NCBI RefSeq assembly: GCF_937616625.2
Contig: NC_065576.1
Coordinates: 49,286,128 to 49,350,127 of the forward strand
DNA length: 64,000 bases
Direction of reading: 5' to 3'
Source of the DNA: Mercurialis annua
Lineage: Eukaryota > Streptophyta > Magnoliopsida > Malpighiales > Euphorbiaceae
Shown piece after piece: positions 11,390-22,084 of this stretch. Below the pieces are notes generated by a model. The model saw nothing but the letters and a program-made list of their open reading frames with translations, was not told the DNA's origin and did not search any database. Position numbers and translations under genes: made by a program. Positions within the stretch are counted from its first letter, which is position 1. The number at the start of each line of letters is the position of its first letter.

Positions 11390-13035
11390 TTTTGGGCTTT
11401 GTTTTACTATTATTTGAAATTTTTTTGCAGACTCTGATTACCACGTTATTCGTAGACACAGCCAATAAAATCATAACTCTTTATTATATGATGTCAGTAA
11501 TGTGATATAATTAATTATTGTTTTCAATCATTTAACAGTGCATTATAATTTCATTGGATAACATGGTGAATAGAGTCCATGTAACAAAATTTCGCTGTTA
11601 GCTCGTCCAACTTGGTATAAAAAATCTAAAGAGTTTGTGAGTTCGTGGATTTGGACAAAACACCCACAATTTTCCAATTTTTGATCAATTTATGATGGTC
11701 AGAGGTGTAAACCAATCCAAAATTGGCTAGTTGTGGATGTTTTTGCCCAAAAACACGAACTTGTACTCCTTTGTTTTTGTGCAAAATTGGAGGGGTGAAA
11801 TGAGTCTTTCTTGTTTTTTTTTTTTTAACAGAGATAGAATTTTTATTGAAAATAAAGGTACACACAATTGTTCCATAATGATTACAAAACAGACAACATA
11901 AAAGCTGCTAATACTTGAAATAGGTGATGGTTGAAAGTTTCTGGAATTTTAAGCTTAATATAGTTAGTTCAATAGTAACCTCAAAAGGAAGAAAAATGTC
12001 AGATACTGTCAGGGCATTTGCTTCTCTGCCATAGGCCTAGCAAAATTGCAGTGTGGGGCAAAATCAAAATTAATAGGGCTGTGTGGGGTTGCAATAACCA
12101 GCTAGTCCGATGTGGAATTTGTCCAATGGTACGTCTTAATGATTCGGATAAATCAACTGCAGTTTAGAGTAACTATTGAAAGGCTATGCTTAGCCCTGGT
12201 TATGATTCGTGAACTGGCAGTCCCGATTCGGAACCGGAACCGGCTGACTCGGTTTTTATAAATGGAACTGGCTCAGAATTATTGGATCTGCCGGATTCTG
12301 TTCCAAAATAGAAATCATCTTCGAACCGGTTCTAGGCCGGCTTTGGCCTCATTTTAGGTTTGACCAATTCCGACCTGATTTTGATGAACGTATTTTGGCC
12401 TTATTATGGGTTTGATTGATTCTAAGCTCGGAATATGAGTTTTACCGGTTTCAGATTAGTTCTGAGCAGGCTGGTTCCGGGTCCAAATCTGCCCATGGTC
12501 AAGACTTAGCTAAGGTAAATGAAATTAGTAATCAAGCAAGTTAGAGTCAGAGCCGTTTCTGAAATTACGAGGTAAAAATTATTATTCCTCGCGAATGATC
12601 TTTTGAAAGGTTACCATTGATTCGATAGGAAAGGAGCAACCTCCTTTTTCAAGCATACTCGAGCTTGACTCAATCCAATTTTATTTTTATTATTGCGTGA
12701 GACTGATATTCATTGAAGCAAGTGGTAACTTTGATTCCGGTCAATTAAGGGAAAATATGATTTCAGAATTAGGGATTTTTAACAAGATTGCTATGAAGGA
12801 AGGTTTTTTAGGTAAAATTGTATATTTAAATTTTTACAGCCTCACAACTAAGCTACTAAATCACAAATTTTGACCTTTTGAGGCAATTTACAATAAATTC
12901 CGTTGGCCTACTACTACTGCACCAATTGATAAGTCACACATCATTTCGGAGCATAAAATAGTAGTGATATTGACATATAATCTTTCTTAAATTGTGTTAT
13001 AGAAGGACCCTAAGCCAAGAGCCACAAAAGGAAAA
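11390..13035. other. Intergenic stretch between the PPR gene and the tandem duplication
   Basis: I see no gene. A T14 run at about 11813-11826 is followed by a short A-rich segment and may be the tail of an old minus-strand retroposon, but no body can be recognised. The degenerate hAT-like element at 12195-12504 lies here. The rest is AT-rich spacer with frequent stops in all frames. Confidence 0.55.
12195..12504. mobile_element. Degenerate hAT-type MITE
   Basis: The segment has the same style of subterminal GGAACCGG/CCGGTTC repeats as the element at 5891-6427. Its ends are weakly inverted (CCTGGTTATG on the left, TCTTGACCATG reading in from the right), and CTTAGC is shared by both flanks (12189-12194 and 12505-12510) as the remains of a target duplication. 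It is more diverged than the 5.9-kb element. Confidence 0.55.
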
Positions 13036-13964
13036 AGAGTAATTTTTAAAACTAATGTCTTTCTAACATTTGGGTATTAGGTAACCTAGTTGAGTAGAAA
13101 TATTGTTAAAGCTGAACTTGATTCTAAAATCTAAAACTCGAAACTCGACTTGAATTCTGTCAAATTTTATTTTAGGAGCTTGATCTCGAATCTGTTAGAA
13201 TATTTGAAATTCGAAATCAATTCAATTATGTATAATTAACTCGAGTATTTTGAAACTCGAACATCAACTGCTCAGTTGCGCGCTTACTCTTAGGTCCTGT
13301 TTTGGCAAGTGGGCACAAAAGGGCTTGCAGTCTGCAGATTCAAAACTAAAATGGGTAAACACCTAGACTCATTTTGCTATATTTAAAGTCGCCGTCACCA
13401 TTTTTATGAAATAGTTGGTTGGTGGATTCAATTAATAGAGTAGTTGATAATTCCATTATTTTTATAGATTTCAAATCCACCATTATAGATTTCAAATCCA
13501 CCATTGAAAGCTATACCTGGACTTATATCCTTTTTATTATTGTTTCAAGTTCAACAAAGTTTCCTTGCAGTTCAAGAAAGTAAATATGCGTCAAAGGTTT
13601 TCATAAATAAGTGTTAATGTTTTCAAAGATACGTAGAAGTAAACTCACCAGCTTGCCTTTTAAGTCAGCTTTTTCCCCGTCTCCTTATTACATTTAGCTG
13701 ATGGATCGAGTTTATATATTTTAGCCTTAGGCATAAGGTAAATAATAAAAATGTTTGTATTTTCTTTAAAAGTACACATAAAGTACACATAGAAGACGAC
13801 ATCATATTTTTAATATTTTTTGATTAAAAAGGAAAAATGTTTATTGGTCTCTAGTTTAAATTGTTTATCAATTAAAAAAATCTTTTGAAGGATTAATATG
13901 AAATATATTGTAAATATAAAGGCTATTTTTGAATTGTTTAATTGTGTCCAAATCTTTTTTAATA

Positions 13965-14312
13965 TGATATCTGGCTTTTTCTTATTGGTTACATGATTGA
14001 TCACATGGATTGCCACATCATCAAGAAGTTAGTTACACGAGCAATGGTTTTCTATTAACCATGTGAAGTGTGTGTGCTGATGAAGAGTGTGCTCTCTGAT
14101 GTGTTTGCTGAGCTGGTGACAGCCTGTTGACAGCCTGTTATTGCTGAGCTATTAGAAACATGAAGAAATGATGCTTGAGGCAGTTATTTTAGTTTACTTG
14201 CTAGTTAAGATTTCTTCTAGTATAAATAGAGGAAGTAGTTACTCCTCTCTATAATCTTTAGTTTTCAAGTTTCATTAATAAAGCTGAAAACTTCTTTGTT
14301 CTAATTTTCTTA
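13965..14312 (+). repeat. Copia 5' LTR (complete)
   Basis: The LTR is 348 bp, begins TGATATCTGG and runs up to the primer-binding site. It contains TATAAATAGAGG at 14221-14232 as the likely promoter box and a duplicated GACAGCCTGTT unit near 14118-14140 that is single in the 3' LTR. The exact 3' end is inferred from the primer-binding site. The terminal dinucleotide appears to be TA rather than the usual CA. Confidence 0.85.
14221..14232 (+). promoter_or_regulatory. LTR TATA box
   Basis: TATAAATAGAGG is a good plant TATA consensus and sits about 92 bases before the LTR end, as expected for the copia transcript start. The same box remains in the truncated 3' LTR at about 19215. Confidence 0.6.
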
Positions 14313-14324
14313 TGGTATCAGAGC
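14313..14324 (+). other. Primer-binding site, initiator methionine tRNA
   Basis: TGGTATCAGAGC directly follows the 5' LTR and is complementary to the 3' end of plant initiator tRNA-Met, the standard copia primer. Confidence 0.85.
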
Positions 14325-14387
14325 TGGTTAATCCAGTCTCTTCTTCATCAATCAACAGTTTATATTGAAAGCTTTGAAGCCTCATTA

Positions 14388-17300
14388 ATGGCGAATCATA
14401 TACAAAGACCAGAGGAGTCTTTTTCCAGTCCATATTTTGTACATCCAGGTGAAAATCCATCTCTAATTCTTGTTTCTAAAGTTCTTCATGGAGGCAACTA
14501 TCATACATGGATCAAGTCAATGAAAATGGCTTTGATCACTAAAAATAAATATAAATTTGTCAATGGATCTATCACTATGCCTGATGCTGATGATTCTTTG
14601 TTCCCTGCTTGGGAAAGATGCAACAATCTTGTTATGACTTGGCTTTATGGATCTGTTTCACCAGCAATTGCTGAAAGTGTTGCTAATATAGATACTGCTT
14701 TTGAGATCTGGGAGGATTTGAGAGATAAATTTTCTTTAGGAGATCATTACAGAGTTGGTGATATTTTGGAAGAAATTTATATTTTGAAGCAGAATTCTTT
14801 GTCAATTACTGAGTATTATACACAGTTAAAGATTCTCTGGGATGAATTAAAAAGCTTGCGAGCTATTCCTATGTGCAAATGCAATCCTAAATGTTCTTGT
14901 GATTTGTATGATACACTGAAGACAGAAAGGTCAAATGAGCAGGTTATAAAATTCTTAAAAGGCTTAAATGATGATTACAACAACATCAGAACTCAAATTC
15001 TAATGATGGAACATTTGCCTACCATGAACAAGGTGTTTTCAATGGTAAATCAGCAAGAAAGACAACTTCCTGCTGTAAATAACAGGATTATTTCAGATTC
15101 TAGTGCTTTCATGTCACAAGTACCTTATGAGCCAGACCAAATTGATGCTGAACCTACTGCCTGCTATGCTAGAGGGAGAGGTGTGAACAACTATAGAGGA
15201 GGAAACAACTTTTTCAAGAGAGGTGGATATAGTACTTTTAACAGTAAACAGAAACAATGTTCTTATTGTGGAAAAGGAGGTCACACAGTTGACATATGCT
15301 ATAGGAAGCATGGCTTCCCTCCAAACTTTGGAAATTTTGGACAAAACTTTAAACCTGAAGCATCTTTTGCTAATCAGGTCCAATATGAGCAGGAATCCAA
15401 TCAGTCTTGCTATGATCAAAGGCAATTCAATGAAGGACCAAAGTTGAATAACCAAAATTCAGAGAAATCATCATTAGTTAATAAGTTTGATCCTGGTGCT
15501 ATTTTGCCATTTACACCAGAACAGTGTCAGCAGATCATGGCAATGATTCAAACTTCTAATTCATCAGCATCCATTGATAATAGCAGAGTTAATTCTCTTA
15601 CTGCTGACTTCAAGTCTCTTACCACTGATCAAGGTATTATACATTCATGTTTTTTCAATGCTAAGTCTTGTCAAAATTCATGGATTTTGGACACAGGAGC
15701 TACTGACCACATTCTGTGCAATTTTGCACTCTTCAAAGAAAGTAAGCCAGTCAGAAATGTGCATGTGAAATTGCCAAATGGAGTTTTAATTCCAGTTACA
15801 CATATAGGGATTGTTGAGATCAGTCCCTCCTTGGTGTTACATAATGTACTTCATGTACCATCATTTGATTTTAATCTGATTTCTGCTAGCAAAATTACTA
15901 ATGACAGTAATATATGCTTGATTCTCCATCATGGATTGTGCTTTATCCAGGGAATTCAAGGATGGAAGAAGATTGGTTTAGCTGAAAAAAGAGATGGCTT
16001 ATATCAGCTACTACCTTACACAAAAGAGAAAAGCAATACAGACAATAAAGTGATGACTGTCAAACAAGTTTCAGTATTTGATCTTTGGCATTTCAGAATG
16101 GGCCATTTATCTGCTCCAAGGCTCAAACTTCTGCAGCAACTTGATCCTTCCATCAAGATGTCACAGGATAAAATTTGTGATATATGTCACTTAGCAAAAC
16201 AAAAAAGATTGTCATTTCCTCATAGTATTTCTAAGACTTCAAAGATCTTTGATCTTATTCATGTTGATATCTGGGGCCCTGTATCAACTGAATCAATTCA
16301 TGGATATAAATACTTTTTGACAATTGTAGAAGACTATTCCAGATTTACTTGGGTGTTCTTTATGAAAGCAAAGTCAGAAACTAGATGTCACTTACAGAAT
16401 TTTCAAAAATATGTTCAAAATCAATTCTCCACAACCATTAAAATCTTAAGATCTGACAATGGTCCAGAATTTGCTTTTACAGATTTTTATCAGCAGTTTG
16501 GCATTCTGCATCAAACTAGCTGCACTTACACTCCAGAGCAGAATTCAACTGTGGAAAGAAAGCACCAACACATTTTGAATGTTGCAAGAGCACTCAGGTT
16601 CCAATCCTCTTTATCTTTAAAGTTTTGGTCTCATTGCATTTTACATGCAGTATACTTGATCAATAGGACTCCTTCTCCTATAATTGATAACAATACTCCT
16701 TTCTTTAAACTTTATAACAAACAGCCTTCATTTGATAACCTAAAAGTGTTTGGCTGTCTTTGTTTTGCAAGTACAATTGATGTTAACAGAAAGAAGTTTG
16801 ATCCTAGAGCTATAAAATGTTTGTTTTTGGGGTATCCCCCTAACACAAAAGGATTTTTGTTATACAACTTACAGACTCATGCTTTATTTATTTCAAGGCA
16901 TGTTGTCTTTTATGAAAATCAATTTCCATTTCTTATCTCTCAAAAACCAACCATATCTACTTCTGACTTAGATTGTGATTTGATTCTTTACCAAAAGCCA
17001 AATTCTTTTCATTCTACTTCACAATCTATTCCTAGCCCTCCAACAACATCAACATCTCCATTAGCTGATCATGCTGTCTGGAATTCTCCACCTCAGCAGA
17101 TTTCAATTCCTGTACAACCACTTTTTCAGTCTACAGACTTTCCTGAAATCAGAAAATCTGCAAGATCAACTCAATTACCTAAACATCTCACTGATTATTC
17201 AGTTTCTCTTCCACCCTCTTTATCCAAACAAACAACATCCCCTCATCACATTTCAGCAGTATTATCTTATGATAAACTGTCTTTGGCTCACAAAACTTTT

Positions 17301-18956
17301 AGTGTGAGTATAAGTGCTCTTACTGAACCAAAAACTTATAATCAAGCCATCAAGCATGATTGCTGGAAGGAAGCAATGAACTCAGAAATAAAAGCTCTAG
17401 AAGACAATCACACTTGGGTACTTACTGATTTACCTGATGGTAAAACATCCATTGGCTGCAAGTGGGTGTACAGAACTAAATACAAGTCTGATGGTTCACT
17501 TGATAGATGCAAAGCTAGACTTGTGGAAAAAGGATACACACAATGTGAGGGTTTGGATTTTTTAGACACTTTTTCTCCAGTGGCTAAAATGACCACCATC
17601 AGAACATTATTAGCTCTTGCTGCCAAGAAGAATTGGCATCTGCAGCAATTAGACATTAATAATGCCTTTCTGCATGGGGACATATTAGAAATATTATTTT
17701 GGATAAATCGGTGGGAGTAATTAATCATAAATTGGTGAGAATGTGACAATCCACATGCTTATGAGAGTGTTTAGGTTCAACCATGATCAAAATAACTAGA
17801 ACTAGTTAATAGGTGGTTGAACCTTTACACTTATAAACTCATTTATATTTATTCTCCTAAGTAATGTGGGATTATCTTCAACACTCCCCCTCAAGTGCAA
17901 CCGGGACTGGACATCCGGTTGTCACTTGAAATTGACTCCCCCTGAAACTGAAACTTTTTGATTCAACATACTGATTCTTATTTTCTGGCTTTGGTCATTT
18001 ATGTTGATGATGTTATTCTGGCCAACACATCTTTACAAGCAATTGATATGATCAAAAGTTATATGCATAAAGAATTCAGTATTAAGGATCTGGGAACTTT
18101 AAAATATTTTTTGGGATTGGAAGTGGCAAGATCTTCATCAGGAATTCATTTATCCCAAAGGAAGTATGCACTTGATTTGTTAACTGACAGTGGATATTTG
18201 GACAGTAAACCTGTTCCTACTCCAATGTTAGCCAACTGCAGACTTATCAAAGATGATCAGGATTTATTGAATGACAATACTGAGTATAGGAAGTTGATTG
18301 GCAAGCTTCTTTATCTTTGTACAACCAGACCAGATCTCTCTTTTGCAGTTCAACAACTCAGTCAATTTCTAGATTGTCCTACAAATGCTCATTTGGCTGC
18401 TGCACACAGAGTTTTAAGATATGTCAAGGGCACACCTGGTCAAGGCATATTTTTTAGTTCATCTGCTAATATGAAGCTCACTGCCTTTACTGATGCAGAT
18501 TGGGCTACATGTCCTGACACTCGAAGATCCATATCTGGCTTTTGTGTGTTTTTAGGAGATTCTTTGTTATCCTGGAGATCAAAGAAGCAGAATACAATAT
18601 CTAGATCTAGTTCTGAAGCTGAGTATCGTGCCTTAGCTGCCCTCACATGTGAAGTACAATGGATAACCTATCTGCTTCAGGATTTGCATACACCAGCAAC
18701 TCTTCCTTTTCAGATTTATTGTGATAATAACTCTGCAATACAGCTGGCTTAAAATCCTGTCTTTCATGAAAGATCTAAGCACATAGAGATTAATTGTCAC
18801 TTAATTCGAGAAAAACTAGCTTCTGGTCTTATTCATTTACTTCCTATATCCACCACTTCTCAACTGGCAGATTGTTTGACAAAACCTCTTCCTCCTGCTG
18901 TTTTTCTTTCTGCAATTTCCAAGCTGAGCATTTCCAACATTTATGCTTCAGCTTGA
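14388..18956 (+). pseudogene. Copia gag-pol polyprotein, disrupted
   Basis: The open part 14388-17720 encodes a gag of the Retrotrans_gag_3/UBN2 type, a zinc knuckle (CSYCGKGGHTVDIC, about 15259-15300), an aspartic protease (WILDTGATDH, about 15680-15710), a GAG pre-integrase domain (WHFRMGHL, CDICHLAKQ), an integrase core (HVDIWGP, SDNGPEF and a downstream Glu), and the first part of reverse transcriptase up to NNAFLHGD. A foreign LTR fragment then replaces about 60-70 residues. Reading resumes near 17952 with the RT active-site YVDDV and RNase H (TDADWATCPDTRRSISGF, SRSSSEAEYRAL). A CAA-to-TAA nonsense change is inferred at 18750-18752; in the same frame the domain continues to TGA at 18954-18956. 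It cannot make a full polyprotein. Confidence 0.92.
17683..17950 (-). mobile_element. LTR fragment of another retroelement nested in the copia RT
   Basis: Read on the minus strand, a purine tract GAGGGGGAGTG is followed by an LTR that starts TGTTGAAGATAATCCCACATT and runs for about 200 bases to about 17683, where the end reads TAATATTTCTAATA (probably decayed from ...ACA). Only about 67 bases of internal sequence remain upstream of the tract. No second LTR or target duplication is seen, so part of the element and part of the copia RT were lost together. Confidence 0.6.
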
Positions 18957-18968
18957 GGGGAGATAATA

Positions 18969-19235
18969 TGATATCTGGCTTTTCCTTATTGGTTACATGA
19001 TTGATCACATGGATTGCCACATCATCAAGAAGTTAGTTACACGAGCAATGGTTTTCTATTAACCATGTGAAGTGTGTGTGCTGATGAAGAGTGTGCTCTC
19101 TGATGTGTTTGCTGAGCTGTTGACAGCCTGTTATTGCTGAGCTATTAGAAACATGAAGAAATGATGCTTGAGGCAGTTATTTTAGTTTACTTGCTAGTTA
19201 AGATTTTTTCTAGTATAAATAGAGGAAGTAGTTAC
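18969..19235 (+). repeat. Copia 3' LTR (truncated)
   Basis: The first 267 bases match the 5' LTR, ending after AGGAAGTAGTTAC. The next 77 bases of the LTR are missing, and sequence homologous to copy B (from about 25390) follows at once. Confidence 0.88.
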
Positions 19236-19990
19236 AGTTGAAAAAGAAAAAGTGGAAGTGGAGGTCGTGCAGTTACAGTTGATGGAGATGGAGATGGAAG
19301 AGAAATTCGATATCTTTATTAATAAAAACTAGATATATATTAAAAATATTTAACTGATCAAACACAAAGTGTAATCTTAAAAGTTTATTAAGAGTTATAA
19401 ATGTTAGAGTTTATTTTGTCTCTTTTTTTTTAAATTTTTTAATGTTTCATTGCTTGGGGATCCCCTAAATTAGATTGTGAAGTTGGAAAACTAATTTTAT
19501 TGCCATATAAATGAATTTGATCTTTTGGGTGGGAAAGGCAATTCCATTTGTAGATGAAAGAAGAAAAAAAAGAGAGTAAAGTAGGAGTAGGTGAAGTTGA
19601 TTTATGTGCAAAATGGCGTTTCAATAGGAAACATACTTATTATAACACTTTGGTCCTCACAAAAGCAAATACCGAAAGTGCAACACAAGCTACTTCATGT
19701 GAATTAGGGTTTGTTTTGATGTCAATTATGACAGAATCTTAGTTTTATGTGAGCCTTTGGATTATGTTAATTAATTCACAATCTCTTATTTGCATCATAA
19801 TTAATGTTTTCGTGTAGTATTTGAAATTCAATAACACTTGCATTTAGGTGAAAACGTAAGCTTTAAGAGAAAGATAGCTGGCAATTTTATGCACATGCAC
19901 CAATTTTTCATGATTATTTTATAGATCAAGTAGACTCTTGAGCACTGCAATTTCAATTGCTTGCTATAGGCTTAAGCACCTCAAGTAAGA

Positions 19991-20016
19991 TTTTTTTTTT
20001 TTTTTTGAGGAAAGAT
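19991..20016 (-). mobile_element. Micro-insertion: T16-GAGGA with short target duplication
   Basis: Copy A has a run of 16 T followed by GAGGAAAGAT, and copy B lacks it at the matching place (near 26129), reading straight from GTAAGAT into CATTTTATT. AAGAT occurs on both sides. Read on the minus strand it looks like TCCTC plus a poly-A tail, the extreme 3' end of a retroposon. Confidence 0.5.
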
Positions 20017-21571
20017 TATTTTATTTTTAATTGGTAATTTACTCATCTTTTTAGTAAATGAATTAGTAGTAATTATACTCTTGTGCAATAATGCATAGAT
20101 CTACAAAAATGCTTGAAAAGGTAGAGCAACTTACAATTAATGAACCCATTTTTTAAATAAGAGGTAGAATATAATCACGTTAGCAGTTAATGAATAATAG
20201 TTAGATTTTTTTTTAAAATTTTAAAGTGGTCTTCAACAACTGGCCGTACTGAATTTCGAAACTGAAATCTTAAAAATACACTTAGAAATTGTTAGTCCCT
20301 TGAACTAGACCTAATTGGCTATTAATGTACCCAGATGCATGATGAATAAATATACTATGATAAACATTTGATTGTATAATTACTTGGGAAAAGAAATCAA
20401 AGGACGACAAAGCTTTCAGCAAAATAAATAAATCTTTTATGTCTTGAATTTATAATTATTAATTATAATAAATTAAAATTAAAACTTATTTTTACTAAAA
20501 TATTTTTTCATATCCATAATTTAACCATTTTATCTAATATATTTCTAAAAAATAATTTGGACATTCTGATCTGTCAATTTTATAAATTGAAACAACTATA
20601 TCTAAGTCTCAAATTATAATATCTATATTCAAAATTTATTTTTATAATTTTTTAAATCTTTGAATGATTATTTTGCATAATTAGTATTTTATTTTAGTCG
20701 AAAAAGAGTTGTATGGGTTCAAAATGAGAATTATGTGTTTAAAAATAGATTTAAATTGAGGGTTGAATATATTTATTTCAATCCATAAAATTGGTGGATC
20801 AAAATGTAAAAATTATTTTTAAAAATATAATTAATAAAATGATCAAAATTGTGAATATATAAAATTATTTTACCTTTATTTGTAGTTACTTTATATGAAA
20901 ATATTACAATTATTTCTATTTAATTAAATGGTTATTTTATTTTCTAAATGATAGTATATATTTTATTTTATTATAATTAATATTTAATTACTTCTATAAT
21001 TTAAAATATAAAAAATTCAAATATGGAATATTAATTTAAATACTCCTTAAGTAGAAGGTAAAAATTAAAAAAGGTGAAAAAGCAAAACATCCATTATTGC
21101 ATTTCAGAACAAAATATAATTATATTACATAAATAATAGCTAATGAGTAAGAAGAATTTGAGTATTGGTTCAACATGATAGTAATGTAAATAGAAAGTAG
21201 CAATTATATTATACTCAAAATTAACAATCACTACTCGTCCACTAATAAATTCCCAACTAATAAAAAAGGGTAATGTTAATTTAAGGGACCCAATAGGCAT
21301 TTATCAAGGGGAAATGTCATGTGCAAGATTAATGAACCCATTGAGAAAGTGGGATAGATATATTGGCATTTGCATGGTCCCATCATTGAATGTCAAAATT
21401 TTAAATCTCAAATAGGAATACTATAGCAAAACATAAAATGTCAAAAGAAATAAACTTAACCTATAATATTACTAAAGATAGAAATATAATATCTAAAATG
21501 TAATATTTAGAAAAAGAAAACACTGCTAAAATGAGAGAGAGAAGGTAATAAAAGTAACATTTGAAGATGTA

Positions 21572-21797
21572 TTTTTCTGGACAGATCATTTGACTATTTG
21601 AGCCCTTAAACCCTTCTAATTTATTTTTTTGAACACTTAATCCTTCACATTGTTAATTACTTTTATAGTTTTTCAAGTATGGAGTTTATTTGCACCATTT
21701 AAAAACGTTAGGAGCTTAATTAATGGCCAACAAAATTAAAAAAAATATGTGCTCTTTTGAATAACTTAAAGGGTTATTTTGCACCTTCATCCAATTT
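21572..21797. mobile_element. MITE remnant lacking its left TIR (copy A)
   Basis: This is the counterpart of the fuller element at 27605-27917 in copy B. The first roughly 115 bases are missing here, so the insertion came before the tandem duplication and the deletion came after it. Confidence 0.5.
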
Positions 21798-22084
21798 TTT
21801 TTTTTTACAAATATAAGAGAGGCAAAGGAAAATCACAAGCAATAAATAGTATATTCATTTGATTTGTTTTTCTTTCTAAATTTACATAAGTCCCTAAGGA
21901 GGCACTGCATTAATAACCACTTGTTAGTTAAGGGGCAAAAAGATGAAAAAAAGAATACACAAGGTAATTAATTAAATATAAGAATAACCCAAAACTCACC
22001 AATGATCTTGAGAAGAAACCAATATCACCCCAAAATTTAAAATTAAAAACCCATTAAAAAAATTAAACCCCACCCTATATACCC

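Larger units (their letters stand above)
13965..19235 (+). mobile_element. Ty1-copia LTR retrotransposon, damaged, nested insertion inside
   Basis: The order is 5' LTR (13965-14312), initiator-Met tRNA primer site (TGGTATCAGAGC, 14313-14324), gag-pol, purine-rich tract (GAGGGGAGATAATA, ending 18968), and a truncated 3' LTR (18969-19235). The gag-protease-integrase-RT-RNase H order identifies copia. The 3' LTR lacks its last 77 bases and joins neprosin-downstream sequence at a short match (GTTAC), so the right target duplication is lost. The two LTRs differ by only two substitutions and a 12-bp repeat unit over about 268 bp, which implies a young element. Confidence 0.95.
19236..22084. other. 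Copy A spacer downstream of the neprosin pseudogene, no gene seen
   Basis: The stretch is AT-rich and aligns with 25390-28253 of copy B. It includes a 60-residue open frame (about 19563-19742) present in both copies but with no recognisable family. It also holds a T16GAGGA insertion unique to this copy (19991-20016) and a MITE lacking its first TIR (about 21572-21797). I see no gene. Confidence 0.6.

Noticed and set aside
17958..18752. Second copia frame as an independent gene
   Set aside because: It is the continuation of RT and RNase H after the nested insertion, beginning at a TTG in mid-domain and ending at a nonsense codon.
19554..19742. Sixty-residue open frame preserved in both tandem copies (also 25709-25891)
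   Set aside because: Preservation follows from the duplication itself. The frame has no family features and its 5' end differs between copies.
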